NCBI GenBank assembly: GCA_002360555.1 | Contig: DEQS01000058.1 | Span: 1-34,424, forward strand | Length of the DNA stretch: 34,424 nucleotides | DNA from: Chloracidobacterium sp. UBA3360 | GTDB lineage: Bacteria > Acidobacteriota > Blastocatellia > Pyrinomonadales > Pyrinomonadaceae | Direction of reading: 5' to 3' | Shown: positions 23,347-31,650 of the stretch, piece by piece | How the letters are laid out: every line of letters starts with the position of its first letter | Position numbering within the stretch: position 1 is the stretch's first letter | Translations under genes and position numbers: made by a program | The notes under the pieces: generated by a model | Told to the model about the DNA's origin: nothing | Database searches by the model: none | What the model saw: only the letters and a program-made list of their open reading frames with translations

Positions 23347-24531
23347 ATGAAATCTATCTCCATCCTCGGCTCTACCGGCTCGATCGGCTGCAACACCCTA
23401 AAAGTAGTACAACATCTGGGCGACATCCGCGTCGTCGCGATGGCTGCGGGGCGTAAAATGTCCGTGTTTGCGGAGCAGATCGCACAATTCAAGCCTGAAC
23501 TCGTTTCATGTGGTGATGACGGATGTGCTGAGGAATTGACCCGCGAACTGCATCGATTAAATGCCGCAGTTCCGCGTATCGAAACGGGTGACGCAGGGCT
23601 GGTTGCGGTTGCTACACACGAACAAGCCGAGACGGTCGTTTCGGCAACCGTCGGTGCGGTCGGTTTTGTACCGACACTGCGGGCGATCGAGGCCGGAAAA
23701 CGCGTCGCTCTTGCCAATAAAGAAACTCTCGTCATGGCCGGTGAATTGATGACCGCCGCCGCCGCTAAGTCCGGGGCCGAGCTGCTGCCCGTCGATAGTG
23801 AGCATAACGCCATCCACCAATGTTTGCGGGGCGAAACGCGGGGCGAGGTGAAACGTCTGATCTTGACTGCATCCGGCGGCCCGTTTCGCACGAAATCAAA
23901 ACTTGAGATCGACAACGCGACCCGTGCCGAAGCCCTCAACCACCCAAACTGGAAGATGGGCGACAAGATCACCATCGACTCGGCGACGCTGATGAACAAG
24001 GGGCTAGAGGTCATCGAGGCTCATTGGCTGTTTGGTTTTGAAGCCGACGAGATATCGGTCGTCGTACATCCGCAGTCGGTCGTGCATTCGATGGTCGAGT
24101 TGGTTGACGGTTCGATCATCGCCCAAATGGGCGTGACGGACATGAAACACGCCATCCAATATGCCCTGACCTATCCGGACCGACGTGAAAATTGTCTGCC
24201 GGGACTCGACCTGTCGCAGTTAAGCCGACTGGATTTTGAGGAGCCCGACATGACACGTTTCCCGTGTCTCGCTCTCGCGTACGATGCATTAAAGCAAGGC
24301 GGCACAATGCCCGCCGCGCTAAACGCCGCTAACGAAACGAGCGTCCAGGCGTTCCTGGACGGCCGCATCAAATTGAGCGAGATCGCACAGATCAACTCGG
24401 GCGTGATGCAGGCTCATACGAGCGAGCCTGTTGCTGATCTTGAGACTGTTCTAAAAGTTGATGCGTGGGCACGGAACACGGCGGACCAGCTTTTGGCCGT
24501 AAAAGCGACATCTGCGGCGATCTCGAATTAG
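23347..24531 (+). CDS. dxr: 1-deoxy-D-xylulose 5-phosphate reductoisomerase
   Basis: Dxr makes 2-C-methylerythritol 4-phosphate, the second step of the MEP isoprenoid pathway, using NADPH and a divalent metal. Visible motifs include the NADPH site ISILGSTGSIG at the N-terminus, ANKETLVMAGE, the metal-binding VDSEHNAIHQCL, ASGGPFRTKS, and HPNWKMGDKITIDSATLMNKGLEVIEA over two blocks. A frame open from 23311 is repeat-derived; the ATG at 23347 gives 394 residues, normal for the family. It is followed by rseP and ispG, so two MEP-pathway enzymes flank a membrane protease, an arrangement seen in many bacteria. Confidence 0.96.
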   Translation: MKSISILGSTGSIGCNTLKVVQHLGDIRVVAMAAGRKMSVFAEQIAQFKPELVSCGDDGCAEELTRELHRLNAAVPRIETGDAGLVAVATHEQAETVVSATVGAVGFVPTLRAIEAGKRVALANKETLVMAGELMTAAAAKSGAELLPVDSEHNAIHQCLRGETRGEVKRLILTASGGPFRTKSKLEIDNATRAEALNHPNWKMGDKITIDSATLMNKGLEVIEAHWLFGFEADEISVVVHPQSVVHSMVELVDGSIIAQMGVTDMKHAIQYALTYPDRRENCLPGLDLSQLSRLDFEEPDMTRFPCLALAYDALKQGGTMPAALNAANETSVQAFLDGRIKLSEIAQINSGVMQAHTSEPVADLETVLKVDAWARNTADQLLAVKATSAAISN

Positions 24532-24634
24532 TTGACTGACGATCTTGCGGCGCTTACACTTTATTGACAACTAGTTGCGTGTTTTGGCGTTCTAACAACC
24601 AGTATTTTGACGGTTTTATTATAAGGATTTATTG

Positions 24635-25999
24635 ATGCCTGATTTTTTAATAGCAATTTTAGCGATCCTCTTCGTCCTCGGTATAGCGATCAACATCCAC
24701 GAATTTGGCCACTTTATCGTCGCCAAGATCTTCGGGATGCGGGTCGAGGCTTATTCGTTTTTTGGCTTGGGCCCTCGACTTTTCGGCTTTAAGGTCGGCC
24801 ACACCGACTATCGCGTCTCGGCGATCCCGCTCGGGGCGTATGTAAAACTTTACGGCGACGAGGGTGCCGGGCCGCTTGAGGCAAAAGACGCGACGCATGA
24901 ACCCGTCCCGGAATCTGAACTCTACGAACTGCGTCCGCGTTGGCAGAAATTTCTTGTGATGATCGGCGGGCCGTTCATGAATATCGTGCTCGCCCTTGCG
25001 ATCCCGTTCACGATGGCTCTCATGTACGGCGTTCCGGCCAACCCGTCGCCGATCGTCGGTTTTGTAAAAGTTGGTGGAGCTGCTGACAAAGCGGGCATCA
25101 AAGCGGGCGACCGAATCGTCAATTTTGACGGTGCCGAAAATCCTTCGTGGAATCACATCGAGGACAGTGCTCTGCTCATCCCCGAAAAACTGGTGCCGAT
25201 CGCTGTCGAACGCGGCGGCCAGCGCATCGCTCTAAACATCGCCCCGATCAAGGTGACGGAAAACGGCCAATCAGGCGGCTTTCTCGAAATGGCCGCTGAT
25301 GCCGGAGTCGAACCGGTCGTCGTTGGCAGCATCGACGAGTCAATGCCCGCAGCCACGTCCGGTCTGCAAAAAGGCGATTGGATAACATCCGTCAACGGCA
25401 AAGCGATCCGCAACACGCAGGAAATGAAGATGATGGTCGCCGAATCAAAAGGCGCTCCCATCAATCTCAGCGTGACCCGTAACGAACAAAAACAAGAGAT
25501 CACGACCTATGCCGTCGCCAAAAACGACGACTGGCTGATCGGCATCCGCTTTGACCAGACGTTGCTCAGAAATCTCGAGCCGGTCGGCATCGGCGGTGCG
25601 ATCGCTAGTGCGGTCGATCAAAACCTGCGAATTCTACGTATGACCGGCTCCGCCCTCGGCCAGGTCGGCACCGGCGAACGGTCCGCAAAAGACACAGTTT
25701 CAGGCCCGATCGGCATCGGGCAGATCATCGTCACGACCGTTTTCGCCAGCGGCTTTATCGGCCTGCTAGGTGTATTGATGGCAATATCCTTAAGTCTCGG
25801 CGTGATGAATTTGCTGCCGATACCAATGCTCGACGGCGGGCAGATAATGGTCCTTGGCATCGAAAAAGTGTTGTCGTGGTTTGGCAAAACACTGTCAATG
25901 GTCGCACGAGAACGCATCCAGCTAACGGGCCTCGGCATCGTGTTATTGCTGATGGTGACGGTGATCTTCTTTGACGTCTCGAGATTGATTGGAAAATAG
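24635..25999 (+). CDS. rseP: RIP metalloprotease RseP
   Basis: RseP is an intramembrane site-2 zinc protease that cuts membrane-bound regulators such as anti-sigma factors. The 454-residue product has the zinc motif HEFGH (residues 22-26) in the first helix and the second ligand motif NLLPIPMLDGGQ near the C-terminus. Two PDZ-like domains lie between them (KAGIKAGDRIVNFDG and TSGLQKGDWITSVNG). There are about four membrane helices. TTG at 24632 directly precedes the ATG; AAGGA seven bases before the ATG at 24635 supports the latter. It lies between dxr and ispG. Confidence 0.95.
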   Translation: MPDFLIAILAILFVLGIAINIHEFGHFIVAKIFGMRVEAYSFFGLGPRLFGFKVGHTDYRVSAIPLGAYVKLYGDEGAGPLEAKDATHEPVPESELYELRPRWQKFLVMIGGPFMNIVLALAIPFTMALMYGVPANPSPIVGFVKVGGAADKAGIKAGDRIVNFDGAENPSWNHIEDSALLIPEKLVPIAVERGGQRIALNIAPIKVTENGQSGGFLEMAADAGVEPVVVGSIDESMPAATSGLQKGDWITSVNGKAIRNTQEMKMMVAESKGAPINLSVTRNEQKQEITTYAVAKNDDWLIGIRFDQTLLRNLEPVGIGGAIASAVDQNLRILRMTGSALGQVGTGERSAKDTVSGPIGIGQIIVTTVFASGFIGLLGVLMAISLSLGVMNLLPIPMLDGGQIMVLGIEKVLSWFGKTLSMVARERIQLTGLGIVLLLMVTVIFFDVSRLIGK

Positions 26000-26002
26000 T
26001 TT

Positions 26003-26056
26003 GGAGTCCCGCCTTTAGGCGGCTTTCTCCGGAAGGCCTGCTAAAGCAGGTACTCC
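26003..26056 (+). repeat. Cloverleaf-like element of three adjoining 14-base hairpins
   Basis: An outer stem GGAGT/ACTCC (26003-26007, 26052-26056) encloses three hairpins that touch without gaps. They are CCGCC-TTTA-GGCGG (26009-26022), CTTTC-TCCG-GAAGG (26023-26036, one G-U pair as RNA) and CCTGC-TAAA-GCAGG (26037-26050). Each stem is 5 bp with a four-base loop. It sits between rseP and ispG, just upstream of the ispG start at 26065. It is probably a copy of a dispersed repeat, since similar palindromes occur in other genomes as I recall. Confidence 0.75.
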
Positions 26057-26064
26057 GAACTCTT

Positions 26065-27174
26065 ATGAAACGAGTTACCAGATCAGTAAAAGTTCGCGAC
26101 ATCCAGATCGGCGGCGGTGCTCCGGTCGTCGTTCAGTCGATGACCAAAACCGACACGACCGATGTCGATGCGACCCTGCGGCAGATCGATGAAATGGTCG
26201 CTGCCGGTTGCGAGATCGTCCGTATCGCCGTTCCAGATGACGACGCGGCGGCAGCTATGTACGAGATCCGCAAACGGACCGATGTGCCGATCGTCGCGGA
26301 TATCCATTTTCACTACAAGCTCGCCCTCAAAGCTCTCGACGCCGGCATCGACAAGCTCCGTATCAACCCCGGCAACATCGGCCATATTGATCGCGTTCGC
26401 GAAGTCGTCCGCGCCGCTGAGGCGCAAAAAGTGCCGATCCGCATTGGCGTCAACGGCGGTTCGCTTGAAAAAGACCTGCTCAAAAAGTACGGCACCGCCA
26501 CGCCCGAGGCGATGGTCGAGAGCGGCATGCGGCACATCCGCATTCTCGAAGACCTCGGTTTCAGCGACACCGTGATCTCGCTCAAAGCGTCCGATGCCAA
26601 CCGCATGGTCGAGGCATACCGGCTGATGGCGGCAAAGGTCGATTACCCTCTGCACCTCGGCGTGACCGAAGCTGGAACGCCATTTGGCGGGACGATCAAA
26701 TCGGCGATCGGGCTTGGCATCCTTCTGCACGAGGGCATCGGCGACACGATCCGCGTCTCTCTGGCAGCCGAGCCGCACGAAGAGGTCCGCGTCGCCTGGG
26801 AAATACTCAAATCTCTCGAACTGCGTAAACGAGGCGTCACGGTTGTAGCGTGTCCGACCTGCGGACGGCTCGATGTCGATAATTTTGTCGAGATCGTCAC
26901 CGAGGTCGAGCGGCGTCTGGCCCATGTCGAGGAGCCGCTGCATTTATCCATCATGGGTTGCGCCGTCAACGGCCCCGGCGAAGCTCATGACAGCCAGCTC
27001 GGGATAACATTTGGCCGTCAGGTCGGGATGATATTCAAAGACGGCGTCCCAATGCGAAAAGTCGCCGGTGCCGACATTGTCGAGGAATTTGTAAAAGAGG
27101 TCGAGATCCTTAGAAAAGAAGGATCTGCCGCAAAATCCTTGCTCGACGAGAAACCTCTCGTCCAGATCACCTAA
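26065..27174 (+). CDS. ispG: 4-hydroxy-3-methylbut-2-en-1-yl diphosphate synthase
   Basis: IspG is the [4Fe-4S] enzyme that reductively opens methylerythritol cyclodiphosphate, the penultimate step of the MEP pathway. The 369-residue product has the N-terminal TIM barrel (VVVQSMTKTDTTD, VADIHFHYKLAL, LRINPGNIG) and the C-terminal cluster domain with CPTCGRLD and MGCAVNGPGEA, which hold three cysteines of the iron-sulfur site. It is the short bacterial form without the plant-type insert. It follows rseP by 65 bases, which contain the cloverleaf-like element. Confidence 0.96.
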   Translation: MKRVTRSVKVRDIQIGGGAPVVVQSMTKTDTTDVDATLRQIDEMVAAGCEIVRIAVPDDDAAAAMYEIRKRTDVPIVADIHFHYKLALKALDAGIDKLRINPGNIGHIDRVREVVRAAEAQKVPIRIGVNGGSLEKDLLKKYGTATPEAMVESGMRHIRILEDLGFSDTVISLKASDANRMVEAYRLMAAKVDYPLHLGVTEAGTPFGGTIKSAIGLGILLHEGIGDTIRVSLAAEPHEEVRVAWEILKSLELRKRGVTVVACPTCGRLDVDNFVEIVTEVERRLAHVEEPLHLSIMGCAVNGPGEAHDSQLGITFGRQVGMIFKDGVPMRKVAGADIVEEFVKEVEILRKEGSAAKSLLDEKPLVQIT

Positions 27175-27177
27175 GAA

Positions 27178-27257
27178 ATTTAACCGCGAAAATCACGAAA
27201 GATACTAAGTAAGAGATTTCTCTTTTTAGTAATTTTTGCTTATTTCGCGGTTGAAAT
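27178..27257. repeat. Long imperfect hairpin between convergent ispG and DUF2752 genes
   Basis: AACCGCGAAA (27182-27191) pairs with TTTCGCGGTT (27243-27252). Inside it, ACTAA and AAGAG pair with CTCTT and TTAGT around a small ATTT loop. Almost the whole 80 bases can fold as one stem. It occupies the space between the two converging genes and could stop transcription in both directions, though it also resembles a dispersed repeat. Confidence 0.75.
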
Positions 27258-27260
27258 ATT

Positions 27261-27701
27261 CTATGGAAATAGAATAGTTAGCGGCCAAACGGGGATGTTT
27301 CGCAGCACTCCGAAAACTACCAGAGCAATAAAAAACACCGACATAAATCGCGGATTAGTCGGCCACATCGGCAGCCCTTTTCCGCGTATCGCTAACAACA
27401 TCAGCGACACCCAAACCCATCCTAAAATAACGGCCCACAACGGAACAAGAACATTAAAATCTACCGCTGAGATCACGTCACCATGAAACAGGGAGTGAAA
27501 CCCTCGTGTCAATCCGCATCCCGGACAAGCAATTCCAAGCATTGCGTATAGCGGACAGACGGGGAAAAACTGATGCTTTGACGGATCAAAATAAAATACA
27601 GCTGCAGAACCCGCAGCCATCACGGCCGCACCCGCACCTGCCGTCAACCGCTCGACCAGAGGCGGCAACTTGAAACTGGTTATCTGTTGTTCGGCCTGCA
27701 T
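27261..27701 (-). CDS. DUF2752 membrane protein
   Basis: A 146-residue protein with the DUF2752 signature ACPGCGLTRGFHSLFHGD and three to four hydrophobic segments (about residues 22-40, 84-108 and 118-140). The family is widespread and its function is unknown; the Cys pair in CPGCG may bind metal or a thiol. It is the last gene of the minus-strand miaA-to-DUF2752 run, 14 bases after holB, so it is probably co-transcribed. It has no visible link to the replication genes upstream. Confidence 0.88.
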   Translation of the reverse strand: MQAEQQITSFKLPPLVERLTAGAGAAVMAAGSAAVFYFDPSKHQFFPVCPLYAMLGIACPGCGLTRGFHSLFHGDVISAVDFNVLVPLWAVILGWVWVSLMLLAIRGKGLPMWPTNPRFMSVFFIALVVFGVLRNIPVWPLTILFP

Positions 27702-27715
27702 TAGATAATTGTAAC

Positions 27716-28753
27716 CTAGGCACCCGCCATAGTGACAAACAAAGCGTCGGCGGCGATCTTACGATTGATATTGACGGCAAAATTTTCACGCATCGTCTCG
27801 ATCCCGCCGAGCCATGATGCAAGGTCGAGCCCGACGGCATTTTCAGCGATCCGCGAGAGGTCGTTGGCGAGGTCGGTATTGACGATCCGGGAATCTTCGC
27901 CGCTCATCCGCAGCGTCCAAACGTCGTGTATCAACGACTCTAGAATGTCGAGATTCTCCTCAAAATTTTCCTTGTTTTTAGCGTCGTTCAGCTCCTCAGA
28001 AATTCTGAGCAAAGCCGCACGGTCACCCGTCTCAACGGCATTTCGCAAAACGCCCATCATACGCTCGCGGTTCGCTTTGAACTTAGCCACATCGATCGAC
28101 ACCGCCCGCCCGACGCTGCCGCGTGCGAGCCTTGCCGCAAGCCTCGCTTCGTCGTGCGTAAATGCTCTGTCATCGATCAGAAACCGCTCGATCTCGTCCG
28201 TCGCGACCGGTGCAAATCGCATCAACTGGCACCTCGAGCGTATCGTCGGTAACAGGCTGTCAGGCCGCGACGTGATAAGAAAAATATAGGATGTCGCGGG
28301 CGGCTCTTCGAGCGTTTTGAGCAGAGCGTTGGCCGCTGCGTCATTCATCTTGTGGGCATCGTCGATAATAAAAAACCGGGCTTCCGCTTCGTATGGTCGA
28401 AAGTTGGCTTCCCGCTCAAGATCACGGATCGCATTGACGCGAAGGTTACGTTTAAACGGGATGACCGTTCCGACATCTGGGTGCTCTGAAAAAAAAACCT
28501 GTTCAAAATCGTCACCCTTGTCGCTTTTTGGAAAAACAAAAACATCCGCCCGGCGACAAGCCGCACACACACCGCAAGCCTCATTGTCTGTCGGCTCTTT
28601 GCAGACAAGCGCTTTCGCCACCTGCAATGCAAACTGCCGTTTTCCGACGCCCTCATCGCCGGCAAATAGCAGCGAATTTGGCACACGGCCATTCACTAAC
28701 AGCCGCTTTAGCGACCGTTTGGCGTTGTCATTTCCGATCAGCTTGCTAAACAT
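27716..28753 (-). CDS. holB: DNA polymerase III subunit delta'
   Basis: A clamp-loader subunit of the replicative DNA polymerase. The 345-residue AAA+ protein has the Walker A-like GDEGVGKR (33-40), a zinc module with Cys at 51, 60, 63 and 66, IIDDAHKMNDAAANALLKTLEEP in the Walker B/sensor region (in two halves), and TIRSRCQL, which holds the SRC motif and arginine finger. It resembles delta' more than tau/gamma: the length is short and there is no tau tail. The start codon follows the tmk stop directly, with no gap; tmk-holB is a common gene pair. Confidence 0.92.
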   Translation of the reverse strand: MFSKLIGNDNAKRSLKRLLVNGRVPNSLLFAGDEGVGKRQFALQVAKALVCKEPTDNEACGVCAACRRADVFVFPKSDKGDDFEQVFFSEHPDVGTVIPFKRNLRVNAIRDLEREANFRPYEAEARFFIIDDAHKMNDAAANALLKTLEEPPATSYIFLITSRPDSLLPTIRSRCQLMRFAPVATDEIERFLIDDRAFTHDEARLAARLARGSVGRAVSIDVAKFKANRERMMGVLRNAVETGDRAALLRISEELNDAKNKENFEENLDILESLIHDVWTLRMSGEDSRIVNTDLANDLSRIAENAVGLDLASWLGGIETMRENFAVNINRKIAADALFVTMAGA

Positions 28754-29383
28754 CTATTTGAGAATATCCGTAACGATCTCGACAACCCGCTTGTGAATCG
28801 AATCGACCGAGCCGCTTGCCTCGATAACTCGAAACCGTTCAGGCTCACGCTCCGCGATGCCAAAATATGCCCCGCGAACACGGTTGTAAAAGTCAGCTGT
28901 TTCCTCGTCCATCCGGTTCTTTTTGGCCTGTGATTCGTCACGGGCATTCATCCGCTCAATTGCCGTCTCGACTGTGATGTCAAAAAAGAGAGTTAGGTCG
29001 GGCTTTAGCCCGCCGGTCGCGAGTTCGATAACTTGGTTTACTTTGTCCTCGGGAAATCCGCGGCCCGCTCCCTGATATGCAAATGTCGCGTCGGCGTAGC
29101 GGTCCGAAATGACGATCCGCCCCGCGGCGATCGCGGGTTTGATCAGATATTCGACGTGCTGTGCCCTGTCGGCAGCAAACGCGAGCAGCTCAGCCATCGG
29201 TGCGACCGTCTCCGTGGTCTCGAGAAACGCCTCGCGCAAAGCTCTTCCCACAGACGTCCCACCAGGCTCGCGTGTCGTTATTACATCAAGCCCTTGGGAG
29301 CGCAGCACATTTGCGAGCATACGCAATTGCGTCGATTTGCCGCTGCCGTCAATTCCCTCAAAAGTGATGAATTTTCCTGTCAA
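28754..29383 (-). CDS. tmk: Thymidylate kinase
   Basis: Tmk phosphorylates dTMP to dTDP. The 209-residue product has the P-loop EGIDGSGKST (9-18), the TREPGGT motif that binds dTMP, DRYADATFAYQGAGRG, and a lid region with Arg and Lys (RDESQAKKNR). The start is TTG at 29383, whose last two bases overlap the TGA stop of hfq. No ATG fits the conserved N-terminus MTGKFITFEG, so the rare start appears genuine. Coupled translation with hfq is likely. Confidence 0.94.
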   Translation of the reverse strand: MTGKFITFEGIDGSGKSTQLRMLANVLRSQGLDVITTREPGGTSVGRALREAFLETTETVAPMAELLAFAADRAQHVEYLIKPAIAAGRIVISDRYADATFAYQGAGRGFPEDKVNQVIELATGGLKPDLTLFFDITVETAIERMNARDESQAKKNRMDEETADFYNRVRGAYFGIAEREPERFRVIEASGSVDSIHKRVVEIVTDILK

Positions 29384-29613
29384 GACTGGGCTTCCGATGC
29401 GGGACGTTTTTCCTGCGTTATTGAAGAAATGGCGTGTTTGAACAATAAGACGTCGGGGCCGCCGACATCGAGCAGGACCGAAAATTTATCAAAGCTTTTG
29501 ATCCGCCCCGCAAAGGTCGAACCTGTAAGGAGGTGAATAACGACCGTCATTCTCTCTCGCCGTGCCGAGTTCAAAAATGCGTCCTGTATGTTTTGGGCAG
29601 CCTGCTTTTCCAT
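29380..29613 (-). CDS. hfq: RNA chaperone Hfq
   Basis: Hfq forms a hexameric Sm-like ring that pairs small RNAs with mRNAs. The 77-residue product has both Sm motifs: IQDAFLNSARRERMTVVIHL with the proximal-face Gln and rim RRER, and LLFKHAISSI, in which Phe replaces the usual Tyr of YKHA. The central strand GRIKSFDKFSVLLDV is typical. The tail of about 10 residues is short. A strong GAGGAG ribosome binding site lies five bases upstream of the ATG. It lies 68 bases after miaA, the classical miaA-hfq order. Confidence 0.92.
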   Translation of the reverse strand: MEKQAAQNIQDAFLNSARRERMTVVIHLLTGSTFAGRIKSFDKFSVLLDVGGPDVLLFKHAISSITQEKRPASEAQS

Positions 29614-29681
29614 AACATCTCCTCGCTTTTACTAACCTTGTGTCCCCGATTATATCAGATTCGTAATTTCAGACAAGCCAT

Positions 29682-30611
29682 TTACGTTGCCGCGTCGATA
29701 TTGGCAAAAAGTAGCTTTTTAACGCTGTCATCACCGCCAAATCCATCAAGCCATATCGCATCCGGCTCTTTTCGAAACCACGTAAGCTGACGTTTTGCGT
29801 AATTGCGAACGTCTTGTTTTGATTTTTCTATGGCGGAATCCAGATCCCGCTCTCCGCGCAGATATTCGCAGACCCGCCGGTACGCATGAGCCCCAAGCGC
29901 ATTCGTATTGTCTCTAACGCCATCGGCGAGCAATTGTTTCACCTCATCAACGAGCCCTGCGGCAAAGTGCGCTTCGGTTCGGGCGTTTATTTTTTCATAT
30001 AAAACGTCGCGCGGCGGATTTAGAACAAAAAGCTTGATCCGGCTCGCAAATTCGGGAGGGTCAGCACGATTTGGCTGCTCCGCAGAAAGCCTCTTCCCCG
30101 TCTGAAAAAACACTTCGAGGCCGCGCATAGATCGCACATGATCACGCTCTGGGATCTTTGCCGCAGCGTCTGCATCAACGCGCCTGAGCATTTTATGTAG
30201 ATGCTCCGCACCATGACGCTCGCCGATAGCATGCAAACGCATCCGCAGTTCAGCGTCCGTGCGCGGCCCGTCAAATAATGGCTGCCGCAGCGAACGCAAA
30301 TAAAATCCGGTGCCACCAACAAGTATCGGCACACGACCGCGTGACTCGATCTCAACGATCCTTTCCGCCGCGTCACGCGCCCATTCGCCCGCCGAATAGT
30401 TTACATTTGGATCGACATAATCGATCAGATGATGCGGCACACCGCGTTTTTCTTCTTCCGATGGTTTTGCCGTCGCGATCTGTATACCCTGATATATCTG
30501 CACCGAATCGCAATTTATCACCTCGCCCCCAACACGTAGAGCAAGCTCGACCCCAAGCGCCGTCTTGCCTGACGCCGTCGGCCCTGATATCGCATAAATA
30601 CACTTCGTCAC
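29682..30611 (-). CDS. miaA: tRNA dimethylallyltransferase
   Basis: MiaA adds a dimethylallyl group to adenosine-37 of tRNAs reading U-starting codons. The 309-residue product begins with the P-loop ISGPTASGKTALG, then INCDSVQIYQGIQIATAKPS, VGGTGFYLRSL, and the C-terminal YAKRQLTWFRKE, all standard. The start is GTG at 30611. It opens the minus-strand run miaA-hfq-tmk-holB-DUF2752. A decayed, internally deleted copy is found at 33975-34083. Confidence 0.95.
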   Translation of the reverse strand: MTKCIYAISGPTASGKTALGVELALRVGGEVINCDSVQIYQGIQIATAKPSEEEKRGVPHHLIDYVDPNVNYSAGEWARDAAERIVEIESRGRVPILVGGTGFYLRSLRQPLFDGPRTDAELRMRLHAIGERHGAEHLHKMLRRVDADAAAKIPERDHVRSMRGLEVFFQTGKRLSAEQPNRADPPEFASRIKLFVLNPPRDVLYEKINARTEAHFAAGLVDEVKQLLADGVRDNTNALGAHAYRRVCEYLRGERDLDSAIEKSKQDVRNYAKRQLTWFRKEPDAIWLDGFGGDDSVKKLLFANIDAAT

Positions 30612-30673
30612 GAATCGAGATTAACAGTTTTTGTATTTGGAAATAAGTTAAAAGTGAAAATTTCAGGGTCAGA

Positions 30674-30707
30674 AAAGGTATTGGAGCATTGCTAATCCAA
30701 TACCTTT
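30674..30707. promoter_or_regulatory. Perfect 12-bp inverted repeat between divergent miaA and dsbA-like genes
   Basis: AAAGGTATTGGA and TCCAATACCTTT flank a 10-base loop. It lies 62 bases before the miaA start and 107 before the dsbA-like start. Both genes read away from it, so a terminator is unlikely. A palindromic operator or a mobile-element remnant are the alternatives. Confidence 0.6.
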
Positions 30708-30814
30708 GGACTACGATACACTCATTCATTTTCTCCGAACACACTGAGACACTTCCTTAACTATCTCGTTAAGGCCCGTGTTGCATAGACTATTGATCTG
30801 ATCGGCATATTTTT

Positions 30815-31609
30815 ATGAAAATCAAATTTACCCACGTGACGCAGATCGCAGCATTATCCTTGGTCGTTCTTTTTGGAACCATGCTCTCGGTTGCTCAAAA
30901 ACCCGTTACCAAACAGGAAAAAGCTGCTATCGAAAACATCGTCCGTGAATACTTGTTAAAAAATCCGAAAGTTCTTCGAGAGGCGATGCAGGCCCTTGAG
31001 CAACAGGAGGCGCAAGATCGCCGTGAAGCGGTGGCCAGAGATCTCAAGTCGCTGAAGACCGATATTTATGATGACGTAACTTCACCAGTCGGCGGCGATC
31101 CAAATGGCGACGTCACGGTCGTCGTGTTTTTTGACTACAACTGCGGCTACTGCAAAACCACCTTGCCCGACCTTGAAGGCATGCTGAAAAAAGATCCGAA
31201 ACTAAGAGTAATTTATAAAGAATTCCCGATCCTGAGCAACGATTCTCAACTTGCCGCTCAGGCAGCAATGGCGGCCGCAAAGCAAGGAAAATACATTGAG
31301 TTTCACCGTGCACTCCTTTCAACGGACAGTGCGACCGAGGCCTCAATACGCAGCGTATCGGATCGCCTAAAGCTCGATTACGCAAAACTTAAGGCGGATA
31401 TGAAGGATCCTAAGCTCAACGAAGCTTTATTGCGCAATCGCAGCATAGCTTCAAAATTAGGTATCAACGGGACACCTGGATATATCGTCGGTGACCAGAT
31501 AATTCCGGGCGCTATCGATGCCGTTTCGCTGGCAAATTTAGTCGCTTCGGAGCGGTCCAAGTCGAGTGGGGCTAAGCCGCAAAAAACGGCCGCAATGATA
31601 AACAAATAG
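30815..31609 (+). CDS. Exported DsbA-family thiol:disulfide oxidoreductase
   Basis: A 264-residue secreted thioredoxin-fold protein. Residues 8-28 are a signal peptide (ending MLSVAQ). A charged helical stretch follows (residues 33-80, KQEKAAIENIVREYLLKNP and so on), as in the Com1/ScsC group where it mediates oligomerisation. The active site is CGYC (110-113), and the cis-Pro loop is GTPGY (Thr 220, Pro 221). It should introduce or isomerise disulfides in the periplasm. The next gene, 41 bases downstream, encodes a secreted protein with 25 clustered cysteines, which makes it an obvious substrate, although this is inferred. Whether it is an oxidase or an isomerase cannot be told. Confidence 0.9.
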   Translation: MKIKFTHVTQIAALSLVVLFGTMLSVAQKPVTKQEKAAIENIVREYLLKNPKVLREAMQALEQQEAQDRREAVARDLKSLKTDIYDDVTSPVGGDPNGDVTVVVFFDYNCGYCKTTLPDLEGMLKKDPKLRVIYKEFPILSNDSQLAAQAAMAAAKQGKYIEFHRALLSTDSATEASIRSVSDRLKLDYAKLKADMKDPKLNEALLRNRSIASKLGINGTPGYIVGDQIIPGAIDAVSLANLVASERSKSSGAKPQKTAAMINK

Positions 31610-31650
31610 CTTTCTCACGTTTTTGGATGTGGATCAATTAGGAGAAGACC

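Noticed and set aside
24565..24620. Promoter with TTGACA for rseP
   Set aside because: No acceptable -10 box at 16-18 bases; rseP may be read from dxr.
26083..26943. Long minus-strand frame opposite ispG (286 codons)
   Set aside because: It is fully antisense to a strongly conserved gene and has no recognisable product; it reflects codon bias in ispG.
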